Shown here: one piece after another, positions 38,801-47,331 of the stretch
How positions within the stretch are numbered: position 1 is the first letter of the stretch
How the letters are laid out: every line of letters begins with the position of its first letter
Source: a virus
DNA: 53,212 nucleotides
Direction: 5' to 3' (one strand)
IMG/VR virus record: IMGVR_UViG_3300023119_000036
Span: 1-53,212 of that record
Notes under the pieces: model-generated
Seen by the model: the letters and a program-made list of their open reading frames with translations, nothing else
The model's database searches: none
What the model was told of the DNA's origin: nothing
Translations under genes and position numbers: made by a program

Positions 38801-39347
38801 AAACACCTTCTATATTTAATGCTTTAAGGGGATTTCCTATTTGATTAGATACAGGCAATGCTGCATTTATAATTTTTGTGAATTGTTCAAAATAGTTTGC
38901 ATTTGTATTATCATTCCATTTTACAACAGTATTTGATAAATTTAAACCGTTACTGTCAAAAACAGACTCACTGGTTTTTACAGATGTAATTTTAAGCAAT
39001 CCGTTTGCTGCTTGATTTCTGCGTGGATTATACGATAGCATACGTGCAAGACGTAGCACACTTTCTCTGCGTTCTGCTGTTTCAAGAAAATTTTCTCTAG
39101 CATTTAAATCAACACGGAATGATAAATTTTGCCCAAGGAAAGCAATCATATCAATTAGTGCAAGATATTCACTAGATTCAATATAATCGTTAAAATCTTC
39201 AGGATAGTTCTGACGCAAATAGTTAATCATCGCTCTGCGAAGATTATCAAAATCATAGCTTTGAAATTCTGCATTTCTAAAGCTTTGGTATACTCTTTTC
39301 CAGTCCTCTGCTACTAGCAATTTTGACTGTCTATCACTTGAAGACAT
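35802..39347 (-). CDS. gp6: Baseplate wedge subunit, gp6-like
   Basis: A 1181-residue protein that matches the gp6 family of T4-like phages. The N-terminal hallmark runs FDNLRRAMINYLRQNYPEDF, then YIESSEYLALIDMIAFLGQN, LSFRVDLNARENFLETAERR and RLARMLSYNPRRN. Gp6 joins gp7, gp25 and gp53 in the baseplate wedge. It is much longer than T4 gp6 (about 660 residues). The last 66 residues are a Ser/Thr/Asn/Gly-rich low-complexity tail that is not part of the family core. A late-type box lies 21 bases upstream of the ATG. It is followed by the giant gene with a one-base overlap. Confidence 0.9.
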   Translation of the reverse strand: MSSSDRQSKLLVAEDWKRVYQSFRNAEFQSYDFDNLRRAMINYLRQNYPEDFNDYIESSEYLALIDMIAFLGQNLSFRVDLNARENFLETAERRESVLRLARMLSYNPRRNQAANGLLKITSVKTSESVFDSNGLNLSNTVVKWNDNTNANYFEQFTKIINAALPVSNQIGNPLKALNIEGVSTQKYRFNSINTDSAIFPFTKVIEGNNVKFEVVSSDINNTSIVEEPPLPGTSPAMLFRDDGQGAGSTNTGFFMYMRQGNLQQGTFNITSPVPNQLVAIDAANINDTDVWLYNIDTKGTETNAWTKLDAVEGNNVIYNSLFNQVRNIYSVQTRVGDRINLVFSDGVFGDLPSGNFRIYYRTSLNNSINITPGSIGNVNLSVPYQSKSGAQETLTIGLRLQYNIANGSRSESNAEIKLNAPSTYYTQNRLVTGEDYNIGPLSVSQDIIKTRSVNRISSGISRYFDLNDPSGKYSTTKLYADDGIIYKELYNTKQDFRFSSQSDIEGIIVNTIQGIVRSNKLRNFYLSEYPDLLVNDLNASWSSFTTATNRDIGTLVDQDNTAVAVGSFTANNLQTIVPGSLLKFIPPEGYHYMEDGSLMEGEAGHSGSSNYKWTRVVSVTDDGTTIDSATNQGGIVLNDLIPSGSLLEKVVPVFNLDFPNDLKYQIIDQTFAYKDFALRYDRVQSQWKVVLAENINTISKFSLGKAGDTSGENLDASWLLYFKTDGEKYTITNRNLRYVFESDSEMKFFFDSSDKIYDYKSGKIVRDKIRILDINTQPDDNNPMSRNFDWNITDAFRDTEGYIDNKKIQVDFYDLDDDGYIDDPDMFNQIVQPLINPSSKIIFLEKYTTSDNVEEFRYFDNTDNTIITKTNLSQIGAYSQYDNPRQIFYLIEEDIFVQINASLNNQTTITDYKVFVGRDNLRFEYTHVADSNYRIDPAASNIIDTYLLTKSYDTNIRQYLNGAIESLPLPQSNDELFRNYGSQISKIKSISDEVIYHPVKYKILFGEKAKEDLQVIFKIVRNKALVVNDNELKADVVEAINRFFTIENWDFGETFYFQELAAYIMNQLSPKLVSIVIVPRQGNQSFGSLFEIRCELDEIFISGAGVSDIEIIEELTATQLQTTGNIITSSNSTTASQVTSSQSTSSAQAVNTGNIIVNSNPTTTYTSSSGSNSSNGGGYSY

Positions 39348-39368
39348 ACGTTAATTCCTTATTATAGA

Positions 39369-39378
39369 GTATTTATGT
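39369..39378 (-). promoter_or_regulatory. T4-late-like promoter box
   Basis: The minus strand reads ACATAAATAC, then TCTATAATAAGGAATT before the gp6 ATG. It is the closest of the set to TATAAATA of T4, and sits in the 50-base gap between gp25 and gp6. Confidence 0.6.
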
Positions 39379-39397
39379 GAGATAATTATCTGAGTAT

Positions 39398-39835
39398 TTA
39401 ATTTACTAAGCCAATATTTTGATCAAAACTAAAACGCATTTGTTCTGTTACTGCATAATCTTTATAGGTAACTGTTGCAATAACCTGTATGCCATTTTCA
39501 TATGTATCGACGTACACTTCTTCAGCTTTAATCCTTGGATCGTAATTGATAATAAATGTTACATTTTCTACAATGGCACGTTTTAATGCCGGAGTAAAAG
39601 GTTCAAACAAAATGTCCCATATAATACATCCAAAAGTTGGATCTCCTAATTTCTCTCCTTGGCGAATATGGAAATGATTGATTAGGTCTTGCTTTATAAT
39701 TTCAAAATCGTAACGCTTGAACCCTTTACTTGGATCGCCTGAATAGAAGCCTCTATAAGCCCTTGATGGTTTTGGCTCGATGTTTGTACTAGGAACTTGT
39801 ACCCTTTTGTAAATATTTTGTTCTAATTCACTCAT
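39398..39835 (-). CDS. gp25: Baseplate wedge subunit, gp25-like
   Basis: A 145-residue protein of the gp25 family, which initiates sheath assembly at the baseplate. Recognisable parts are RGFYSGDPSKGFKRYDFEII, KQDLINHFHIRQGEKLGDP, TFGCIIWDILFEPFTP and YDPRI. T4 gp25 is of similar length (about 130 residues). The gene lies 11 bases after the gp5-like gene and 50 before gp6, the usual gp5-gp25-gp6 order of marine T4-like phages. The ATG has AGGT upstream, a weak Shine-Dalgarno. Confidence 0.9.
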   Translation of the reverse strand: MSELEQNIYKRVQVPSTNIEPKPSRAYRGFYSGDPSKGFKRYDFEIIKQDLINHFHIRQGEKLGDPTFGCIIWDILFEPFTPALKRAIVENVTFIINYDPRIKAEEVYVDTYENGIQVIATVTYKDYAVTEQMRFSFDQNIGLVN

Positions 39836-39846
39836 AACGTATTTAC

Positions 39847-42576
39847 CTACTGTACATTAGACGTTCCGTCTGCATTTTGTGGGCCAGGATCGTTTGTATT
39901 TTCTGGTTCAGTTGGTGCTTCTTGTGCTTCTTCTTCTGAAATTTCTTTAGAAGGAGCTGTATAATAGTCAGATCCTCTCGGGTCACCTTCATCGTGAATT
40001 TGTTGGTCAGTGCTAGGACCTTGTGGAATAATACCTGGGACAATCCTATAATTGCCGCCTTCGTTTGCTGCTACACTAAAATGCATTGCATCATCAATGC
40101 TAGTCCAAGCGCCGCCCCAGCCCAATCCAAACGATTTAGCAAGATCTCCTGTACCTTCTGGCATATCAGTAATTGGTGCATCTGCAGGCCTTGGGCTAAA
40201 CAATCCATTTGGAATTCCTCTTTGAACAGGATTAGGAGGATTAATATCTATTGCTGCACCACTTGCATGAGTACTCCAATTACTAGATCTACCAATATTT
40301 CTTTTACAGTATCCTAGTAATGTTTTGATAGTATAACCACTATCTTCTAATGCATCAATAAATCCTTGGAAGTTTGGCACCCAAATTTCAGCAACTTGTG
40401 CTGTAAGTCCACGTTTTTTAGTAGTAATTGTACCAAGGGGACCGTCTCCCTTAAAGAATCTATTACAATAATTATCTGTAGACCTTTCTCTATCAAGCTC
40501 AAAATTTGGAATAGATCTAAGTTCTGCTGCACCTGGTATATTTTCTGGTGGAACAACTTCGCCGTTTATGATTACATCATCTCCTGTAGTTCCGTAACTG
40601 CTGCTTCCTGCTGAGCCGTAAATAGGAGTAGATAGTTCTCTATTTGACTTTGTTTTAGTAAATGTATCTGGGGTCAAAATTCTATCTGATGGCATTAATT
40701 GTCCTGGCGATTCCCTGTCAGTTTGAACAGGCTTGAATGATAGTGGATTTAAATTTTCGTGGTGTAAATACGGTTCATGTTGCGGAGCTCTTGTAAGTAT
40801 ACTTTCATACGGAACAGTATCTTGTGCGCCAGGAAAAGTATATGGTAAAACAATTTGCGGTAATGGTGTAATACCTTCTGCAGGTTTAGCTAGTGTTGCT
40901 GATGTAGCACTTAACGCTGTAGTAGCTGCTGTACCTGCAACTGCTTTTTGTGTATTCCAAGATATTTTGTCTGCATCGCCTGCGATTGCTGCTCCACCTA
41001 TCATATTAATGCCGTTTTGTGCATCAAAATGTTGTGTATCTGCCTGCACATCGAAAACACCTGTAACAGTAGCATGCTGATCGCCTTGAGTGATAGTGTC
41101 AAAATTTGACACACTTAGTATTTTTGTATTAGACAATGAATGTAAATTTATGCCATCTGCTTTGTTTAGATAACTTCCTGCACTCAAATCATTAATATTA
41201 CTTGCGCTTTCTCTATAAAATGAATGTGCAGATTTTTGATTAAATGTTCCTTTAGAGGTATCAAATATATTACCAGCAGTTGTTTCTTGATTATTTTCAA
41301 CTGTGATATAACTACTATCATCTATTTTTACCTGACTAGTACCTAAAACATTTCTTTTATAATTGTTTCCTACAAGGATATTTGTATCAAAGGCGCTTTC
41401 TATTTGTATTCTGCCTGATTCAATACCGTCATATGTTTTTTGCCCATCACTGTATCTAGCTTGTGCTCTCATATTAATGTTTCTACCAGCATCAATATTA
41501 AAATCTCTTTCAGCCGTAAAATTAATATCTTGATTACTCATAACACTAATACTATCTTGTGCATGAATATCTATTTTTCCATCACTTGTTAATTCTACCC
41601 ATGCAGTTCCTCTACTGTTTGTAATATAGATTAAGTCTTCTGAATTGTGTAAGAGTATTTGATGTCCGGTCCTAGTTCTCAGTCTAAGTAATTCATTTTG
41701 AGGAATAGTTTCGTCGCCGCCTGCATCTCCGTTTGCTTTGTTTACATATACAGGAGGGCCATCTTCTGCGTGAGTAGCTCTGACAAATCTTTCGTCGCCA
41801 TCATCCATTACAAAACTAGATCCGCCTAGTCTGTTGTATGGAATATTTGCTTTTCTGTCTACAGATCCTACATCAAATTTAGGATTATTTTTTCTTTTAT
41901 CTTTAGGCCCAGGAGTACTCCATCCAAAAACCATGCTAGGAAAATCACGTCTAGCACTACTTGTTGTAATACCACGAGCTTCATCTAGAAGCAATCCTTG
42001 TACTTCTAAAATTTGGGTAAAGTCTTTGTTGTAAGGTTTACTAAAAAGTGTTGTATCTACTTTATCCCCAGTTTCAATTTTCTTATTATATTCTCCAACT
42101 GGTAATTTTACTCCTCTAAGATTGTCAGGAGTATTTTCAGTAGTTAGTGTAGTAGATGCACGGCCATCAGGAACCATAAAGTTCATATAGTCATCTTGTA
42201 CGCATCCTATCCAATATCCAAAGTTTTTATTACCTTCTGCAAATATAACAAGAACCTTAGTTCCTATATCAGGCGGAACTGCCCAAAATCCATAACTCTT
42301 CTGGGTAAATTCATAACCATCATTATTTTGCACACCTGCAGATGGAGTTACTCCATAAAATGGACTTAGATATCTTACAGTTTCCAATTGGCCTGTTTTT
42401 TGAGGTAAGTTAGCGCCTTGGGTGTACTTCAAAAGTTCTACTTCTAAAGTTCCCATGTTGTTTACATCAACATTATTAACAATTATTGCTTCATAAGGAA
42501 CACCTGCTTTAATAGCAAAAGAACTATCTCTGCTTGTGCGGGTATATGTAGTACCTCTTCTAGGATTTCTTGCCAT
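39847..42576 (-). CDS. gp5: Baseplate hub spike, gp5-like with C-terminal peptidase M15 domain
   Basis: A 909-residue protein. Residues 1-165 form an OB-fold-like hub domain (PYEAIIVNNVDVNNMGTLEV, GFWAVPPDIGTKVLVIFAEG, YWIGCVQDDYMNFMVPDG). The centre contains needle-like beta repeats (INFTAERDFNIDAGRNINMR). Near 765-830 are STHASGAAIDIN and GWGGAWTSIDDAMHF, the SxHxxGxAxD and DxxHF zinc-site motifs of M15 D-Ala-D-Ala peptidases. T4 gp5 instead carries a muramidase. The protein likely trims peptide cross-links during entry; a separate muramidase is encoded next door. An acidic, Pro/Glu-rich tail ends the protein. It ends 11 bases before gp25. Confidence 0.85.
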   Translation of the reverse strand: MARNPRRGTTYTRTSRDSSFAIKAGVPYEAIIVNNVDVNNMGTLEVELLKYTQGANLPQKTGQLETVRYLSPFYGVTPSAGVQNNDGYEFTQKSYGFWAVPPDIGTKVLVIFAEGNKNFGYWIGCVQDDYMNFMVPDGRASTTLTTENTPDNLRGVKLPVGEYNKKIETGDKVDTTLFSKPYNKDFTQILEVQGLLLDEARGITTSSARRDFPSMVFGWSTPGPKDKRKNNPKFDVGSVDRKANIPYNRLGGSSFVMDDGDERFVRATHAEDGPPVYVNKANGDAGGDETIPQNELLRLRTRTGHQILLHNSEDLIYITNSRGTAWVELTSDGKIDIHAQDSISVMSNQDINFTAERDFNIDAGRNINMRAQARYSDGQKTYDGIESGRIQIESAFDTNILVGNNYKRNVLGTSQVKIDDSSYITVENNQETTAGNIFDTSKGTFNQKSAHSFYRESASNINDLSAGSYLNKADGINLHSLSNTKILSVSNFDTITQGDQHATVTGVFDVQADTQHFDAQNGINMIGGAAIAGDADKISWNTQKAVAGTAATTALSATSATLAKPAEGITPLPQIVLPYTFPGAQDTVPYESILTRAPQHEPYLHHENLNPLSFKPVQTDRESPGQLMPSDRILTPDTFTKTKSNRELSTPIYGSAGSSSYGTTGDDVIINGEVVPPENIPGAAELRSIPNFELDRERSTDNYCNRFFKGDGPLGTITTKKRGLTAQVAEIWVPNFQGFIDALEDSGYTIKTLLGYCKRNIGRSSNWSTHASGAAIDINPPNPVQRGIPNGLFSPRPADAPITDMPEGTGDLAKSFGLGWGGAWTSIDDAMHFSVAANEGGNYRIVPGIIPQGPSTDQQIHDEGDPRGSDYYTAPSKEISEEEAQEAPTEPENTNDPGPQNADGTSNVQ

Positions 42577-42579
42577 TTA

Positions 42580-43884
42580 TTATATTCCGCCTGTGTTTAC
42601 CCAACTTTTTGATGCTTGCTTTGCTGCATCAATAGCTTTTTGTGCTTCATTTTCCACTAACTGCGTAGCTTCTCCTACTGCATCATCTATAGCATTAGTT
42701 AATTGATCTGTAATGCCTTCTTTGCTAAGACTGGCACCATCTAATATAGAATCCACACAAGGAGTAAAATCTGGTATTTTCTTACTAATAATTTCTATAC
42801 CTTTGTTTACTGCGTCTTTGATATCGTCTACGCTGAACGGTAATCCTGGTGCTGACTCATCTTTATTAGTTTCTGCTTCGGTAGGAAGGGGATCTGGAAC
42901 ATCTTTAGGAACTAGATCAGGCAGTGTTTCTTGTCCCGATGGATTTGCTGCATCAGGATCAGACGGTGCTTCTACAGGAGCAACGCCTGCATTTGTAGCT
43001 GTGTCAGATGCTCCTACAGAACTTGTAGTAATTGGTGTAGCGGCTGCTGAACTAATTCCATGAATTAATATATCTTTAACCTTTTCGCCAGTTCTAAAAT
43101 CATACCTGTCATCTAGTGGATCCATTCTTCCGTACACATAAGGATTATTAGGCTCAGGCAGTGCTAAACTATTAATTGGATATTCTCCTGCTCTCGTTTG
43201 CCTGTATGCACCAACACCTGCTCCTGCGGCTACACGTTCTACTTGTGCTCTATCACTTACTCCACTAACAGGTAGTGCTCTATTAGCTCCAGAAGTAGTT
43301 ACATCTATTTCTTTTATTTCTCCAGTTCCGCCATTTTTAATATCTTCAAGTGCTTGATATAAATGATCAGGATCATGATTAGCTTTGTTTAAGCCGTCGC
43401 CTGCATAAAAACTTTGACCTTTTCTTAGATTACGTCTGGGCTGTCCACTATAAACACTACCTGCAGGAACATCAAAAGGTACAGGCATACTAGCAAATTC
43501 AGCGGCTAAAAATACCATAAACTGTCCTGTACTAACACTACCTGTTTTCCATTGATTGTATCTACGAAATTTCTCTAGTCTCTTTATAATCATTGCATCT
43601 TGGACATCTGGAGAAAATACTGTCCGTAAAGGATCGCATCCTAAATATCCAGTACACTCTTCTACTACTCCTTTAAGCATTTGATACTTGCCACATGCAC
43701 TTGATCTTCTACCAGCATCTAAACGATTTTGCTGATAAGCTTGGACTTGAGATATAGTCATAGATGTAAGTTCTGGTTCTACGTGTCCTGGCCAAACACT
43801 ACAATAAGGATTGCTTCTTACAGCTTCGCCGTCTGCTATAAGTCTTAGTAATGCTCTATCTTGGTCTGAAACTGTAACTGCCAT
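42580..43884 (-). CDS. Lambda-lysozyme-like muramidase/transglycosylase, probable tail-associated
   Basis: A 434-residue protein. The first 170 residues resemble lambda lysozyme (R, COG4678): DRALLRLIADGEAV with Glu20 at the place of lambda Glu19, RSSACGKYQMLK like its STGAGRYQLLS, FSPDVQDAMII like FSPKSQDAVAL, and FLAAEFASMPVP like IWASLPG. R is a lytic transglycosylase cutting the glycan chain. The C-terminal half is Pro/Ala/Asp-rich followed by helices (VDDIKDAVNKGIEIISKKIP, DAVGEATQLVENEAQKAID), probably for virion attachment. It has no signal peptide or holin neighbour, which favours a baseplate role. It is flanked by hub genes with gaps of zero and three bases. Confidence 0.72.
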   Translation of the reverse strand: MAVTVSDQDRALLRLIADGEAVRSNPYCSVWPGHVEPELTSMTISQVQAYQQNRLDAGRRSSACGKYQMLKGVVEECTGYLGCDPLRTVFSPDVQDAMIIKRLEKFRRYNQWKTGSVSTGQFMVFLAAEFASMPVPFDVPAGSVYSGQPRRNLRKGQSFYAGDGLNKANHDPDHLYQALEDIKNGGTGEIKEIDVTTSGANRALPVSGVSDRAQVERVAAGAGVGAYRQTRAGEYPINSLALPEPNNPYVYGRMDPLDDRYDFRTGEKVKDILIHGISSAAATPITTSSVGASDTATNAGVAPVEAPSDPDAANPSGQETLPDLVPKDVPDPLPTEAETNKDESAPGLPFSVDDIKDAVNKGIEIISKKIPDFTPCVDSILDGASLSKEGITDQLTNAIDDAVGEATQLVENEAQKAIDAAKQASKSWVNTGGI

Positions 43885-46800
43885 TTACACTAATCCCCTA
43901 AGCTTAATTGGAGAATTTTCTAATGCTTGATCTAGTGCCTCTTGCGCTACTTCTAATTCGGCCTTTATCTGAGGTGGTGCAGTAAACAAGCTCTTAGAAG
44001 GTGACCATGTTATTCCAGCAACAGTCACTGATGGTATTTGTGACATCACTGCATCTCCTGCAACTGTGCTCAAATCAGGAAATAAGTTACTTGCTACATT
44101 ATCTATTGCATCACCTATTTTAGTTTCTAATTGCTCAAAAGAATTACAAGGTTGATCTGTGTTAGGATCTTGTCCGTTTTCACCGGAATTGCCTTCTTCA
44201 CTATTTAAAGGATTATCGTTTACAGCAGAGTCTGAATTTGAAGTTATAAACGTTCCTGATTCGCCTTCAACTTCTTGTGCTCGTGATCTTACCATTCCTA
44301 ATTCTTGATAAAATTTGCCACCTTCAAAAATATTTTCTACATCTAATACTTGGAATACACCACTAAATTCAGGAATCAACTCAGAGTATACAACGTTATC
44401 GCCTGTTATACTATAATCGATAGGTGTTTTAAAATTTACATTTACATAAACTTGATTTTCTAAATAAGTCATGTATCCGTCTTGAGTGATAGACGGAGAA
44501 TTAGGATCTCTTTCTCCAACGTAATTTCCGGTTTGGGTTGGAATGTAATATGGATCTCCCATTATTGTCATATTTGCTGTAATTAAGTCTACATCTGAAT
44601 TTAATAATCTATGGTGAAAGGTTTCTGCCAATCGTTTTCTTATATCAGTAGTTCGACTATCACCAGTAATAGTCATTCTATTAGATTCTACTACTTGTCC
44701 GCCTCCTAATGCTTTTCTTTCACTTTGTGCATTACTTGTAGACGCACCGTCTTGCTCTCCTGTATTTTGGTATGATTTTCTGTCGCTACCTGCAGATGAT
44801 CTTGCACCTTGGTTCATGCCAAAATTTGCATATGCTTCTTGTAAAAAAGCGTTATTAAAGTTTATATCAAACTGCAATACATCATCATTTTTACCTGTAT
44901 AGATATAGTTGTATTCTTTAACTGCTGCTTTTTTGATTCCGCCGCGATTAGGTGCAACAGCATTAGGTGCAGTGTAGCTTGCTTCGTCAGCATAAAACGG
45001 AACAACAACATAAACAAAAATTTTAGGCGATCTTCCTAATTTTTTTACAGTTTCTTCATTGGTGTCAAAATACACATGGGTATTAATTCTGTACATTTTA
45101 CGTACACCGTTTTCAGATTGTTCTTCTGCATTTTCAGCTGCATATTCGCTATCTACTAAAACTTTTTCAATTATTTCATCAATACGCTGACCTGTTGGAA
45201 ATGATTTTGTCCTAGTCTTTTGTGCTGGAGCTGCCTCTGCATTGTTTACATCAATTTGATCTCCATTTTCGTCATACAAAATATCACTATCAGGTACAGG
45301 TTGATTGCCGCCTTCAGCATCGTCATTTAGTAAAAGTGATAATCCAATAGGATTCATAAAATCTTTATTTCTAGAAAAAGAATCTAAATTTTGGAATATA
45401 CTGTTTTCAGAAGTTACGACAACTTCTTCTAAGGTTTCTTTCTTAACAGCAGATTCTTCTGGTCTTTCTGCAAGCCCTTTTTCTATTCTAGTTTGTTCAG
45501 CAGCATCTATATCTTCTGTAGTAGCATCTCCTGACTCAAATTCACCTTCAACAATTGCCTGAATTGCACCAGGATCTTTAGGGAAACAAATTACATATCT
45601 ATCACCTTGAGGTATTGCATCTACATCTTCTAAAGTATCTATTCTTTGATTGAGAACAGCCGCTACCGACTTATCTGGGCCGTTAAGTATTTCTGCAACT
45701 GTTGAACCTGTTGCAGTTATGTCAGACAATGTAGTTGCCGCAGTATCTCCTAGTGCTACTTCACTTAGCGGAACACATGATACATTGTAAACACTTCCTT
45801 GCCCACTAACTTCAAATCCCACATCAAGTATTTGTATAGGAATAAATGCAGGAGTTTGTACTAAAGATCCTCCTTGCTCATTATTGCTTTCGTATCCTAT
45901 AAAGTCAATCTTTATACAAAACGGTGCATCATTAAAATTTTCATATCCTAGATCAGCAGCGCCTTCAACAAGAGCTTGTAAAAAATTGCCCATACTATAT
46001 GGTTCTTGTATTTCAAAACTTAGATCAGTACCCAAAGAAATACCTGTTCTTGTATTTGGTTGAATTACTGCTTTAGTCCTTAAATTATCAATAAAGTATT
46101 CTGCGTGTATTCCTAAGTCTTGTTCTAAAGGTATTTGATGCCTTTTGTCTATTTGTCCGCCAGCAGATTTGCATATAATTTTTTTGAAACTATCATCACG
46201 AATGATTTGAGGATTGTTTACATCATTTATAGTTAGAACACCTAATGTGATTATATAATTGAATGTGTTATATTCTTTTAATGGATTTGCTATGTAGTTT
46301 CCTGTGCCAGATCCAGAAAAATCTATATCTAGAGAAATACCTGATCTATCTTCAAACTCTTCAATAAGTTCGCGTAAAACATCAAATTCGCCACCTACTG
46401 CTCCAAGAATAGATTCAAAATCTTTAGGTATGACATTAATTGTATTTGTAACAAAATTTTCAATATTACTAAAGCCGCCTATTATATTGTTTAATTTGTC
46501 AAATCCAAAATCTAAAACAAAATCGCCAGGAGAAGTAAATGTTCCTAATTTTCTTTCAATGGCATTAGTTATTGCTCCAATTTCATCAGAACCTAAACCA
46601 GCAAACAAAGCATTAGTATCTAAGCTTGCACTTAATGCTTGGGCAGGAGAAAGTGTTGGATTAGAAGCAAAAGTGCTTAATAAACTATCTAGTTTGAGCA
46701 CTCCTTGCTCTTGCAAATAATTAAAGCCCCCAGACTGAAACTTATCTAACTGCTGTGCACTAAAAGAAGAATTAGCAAAAAAATTACTTACTGCTCCTAT

Positions 46801-47010
46801 TGCAGCACTTGTCTTGTCGTTACGCAGCCCTGAAAATACATCATTGACTCCTTGGGTTAACGCACTGCCTGGATCTGAAAATTCTTTAGCATTTTGTCCT
46901 GCTTGCTGCACTCCAGAAGATGCATTTTTTATAGGAGCCGTTAGAGAATCAACAGTTGAATCAACAGCTTGTGTGAGAGAGTCAGATGTGTCTTTCCAGG
47001 TATCGGCCAT
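43885..47010 (-). CDS. Large baseplate hub structural protein, unassigned
   Basis: A 1041-residue protein. The first 200 residues are Ser/Ala/Asn-rich with helical heptad-like stretches (LTQAVDSTVDSLTAPIKNAS). The middle contains FNYIITLGVLTINDVNNPQI, AEYFIDNLRTKAVIQPNTRT and FCIKIDFIGYESN, typical of large virion proteins of marine T4-like phages. Position between gp53 and the hub lysozyme suggests a gp27-like or other hub function, but no firm T4 match is visible. It starts immediately after gp53 and ends at the muramidase start. Low-complexity tails occur near 735-770 and 945-965. Confidence 0.6.
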   Translation of the reverse strand: MADTWKDTSDSLTQAVDSTVDSLTAPIKNASSGVQQAGQNAKEFSDPGSALTQGVNDVFSGLRNDKTSAAIGAVSNFFANSSFSAQQLDKFQSGGFNYLQEQGVLKLDSLLSTFASNPTLSPAQALSASLDTNALFAGLGSDEIGAITNAIERKLGTFTSPGDFVLDFGFDKLNNIIGGFSNIENFVTNTINVIPKDFESILGAVGGEFDVLRELIEEFEDRSGISLDIDFSGSGTGNYIANPLKEYNTFNYIITLGVLTINDVNNPQIIRDDSFKKIICKSAGGQIDKRHQIPLEQDLGIHAEYFIDNLRTKAVIQPNTRTGISLGTDLSFEIQEPYSMGNFLQALVEGAADLGYENFNDAPFCIKIDFIGYESNNEQGGSLVQTPAFIPIQILDVGFEVSGQGSVYNVSCVPLSEVALGDTAATTLSDITATGSTVAEILNGPDKSVAAVLNQRIDTLEDVDAIPQGDRYVICFPKDPGAIQAIVEGEFESGDATTEDIDAAEQTRIEKGLAERPEESAVKKETLEEVVVTSENSIFQNLDSFSRNKDFMNPIGLSLLLNDDAEGGNQPVPDSDILYDENGDQIDVNNAEAAPAQKTRTKSFPTGQRIDEIIEKVLVDSEYAAENAEEQSENGVRKMYRINTHVYFDTNEETVKKLGRSPKIFVYVVVPFYADEASYTAPNAVAPNRGGIKKAAVKEYNYIYTGKNDDVLQFDINFNNAFLQEAYANFGMNQGARSSAGSDRKSYQNTGEQDGASTSNAQSERKALGGGQVVESNRMTITGDSRTTDIRKRLAETFHHRLLNSDVDLITANMTIMGDPYYIPTQTGNYVGERDPNSPSITQDGYMTYLENQVYVNVNFKTPIDYSITGDNVVYSELIPEFSGVFQVLDVENIFEGGKFYQELGMVRSRAQEVEGESGTFITSNSDSAVNDNPLNSEEGNSGENGQDPNTDQPCNSFEQLETKIGDAIDNVASNLFPDLSTVAGDAVMSQIPSVTVAGITWSPSKSLFTAPPQIKAELEVAQEALDQALENSPIKLRGLV

Positions 47011-47331
47011 TTATGTTCCTAAAATTGATCTGAGATGCTTTCTTTGAGGAACATAAATTTTTGTTCCTGCAATAAAATCAAACAACGGATCTTTGATTAT
47101 GTCTGGATTCCTCTGCGCAAATATCCACCACAATTCACGAGCTCCATATAAATCGTGTGCAAGTAAATCAGGTCTGTATGTATAAGCAGGAGTTATTTCA
47201 TATAATAAATCGTCGCCTGCAACGGGAACAGGTCTAGGCTTTAATATATCAAGATAGCCAGCACCATTAATTTTAGTTTTTCCGTACGGACCTTTATTCC
47301 GTATTTTTTTGATATTTAGATCTAAAGCCAT
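47011..47331 (-). CDS. gp53: Baseplate wedge subunit, gp53-like
   Basis: A 106-residue protein that matches the gp53 family. Conserved parts are TYRPDLLAHDLYGARELWWI, FAQRNPDIIKDPLFDF and AGTKIYVPQRKHL, the last resembling a LysM-like end. Gp53 clamps wedges together in the baseplate. It is shorter than T4 gp53 (196 residues), as is common in cyanophages. The ATG overlaps the gp48 stop by one base (TAATG), and the stop abuts the following gene. Confidence 0.85.
   Translation of the reverse strand: MALDLNIKKIRNKGPYGKTKINGAGYLDILKPRPVPVAGDDLLYEITPAYTYRPDLLAHDLYGARELWWIFAQRNPDIIKDPLFDFIAGTKIYVPQRKHLRSILGT

Noticed and set aside
39839-39848. AGGTAAATAC just upstream of gp25 as another late promoter
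   Set aside because: It is only three bases from the ATG, so the transcript would start inside the gene. The match is probably chance in AT-rich DNA.
46304-46720. A 138-codon plus-strand frame, Ser/Pro/Ile-rich
   Set aside because: It mirrors the large hub gene on the other strand, and its residue bias is what complementary codons give.
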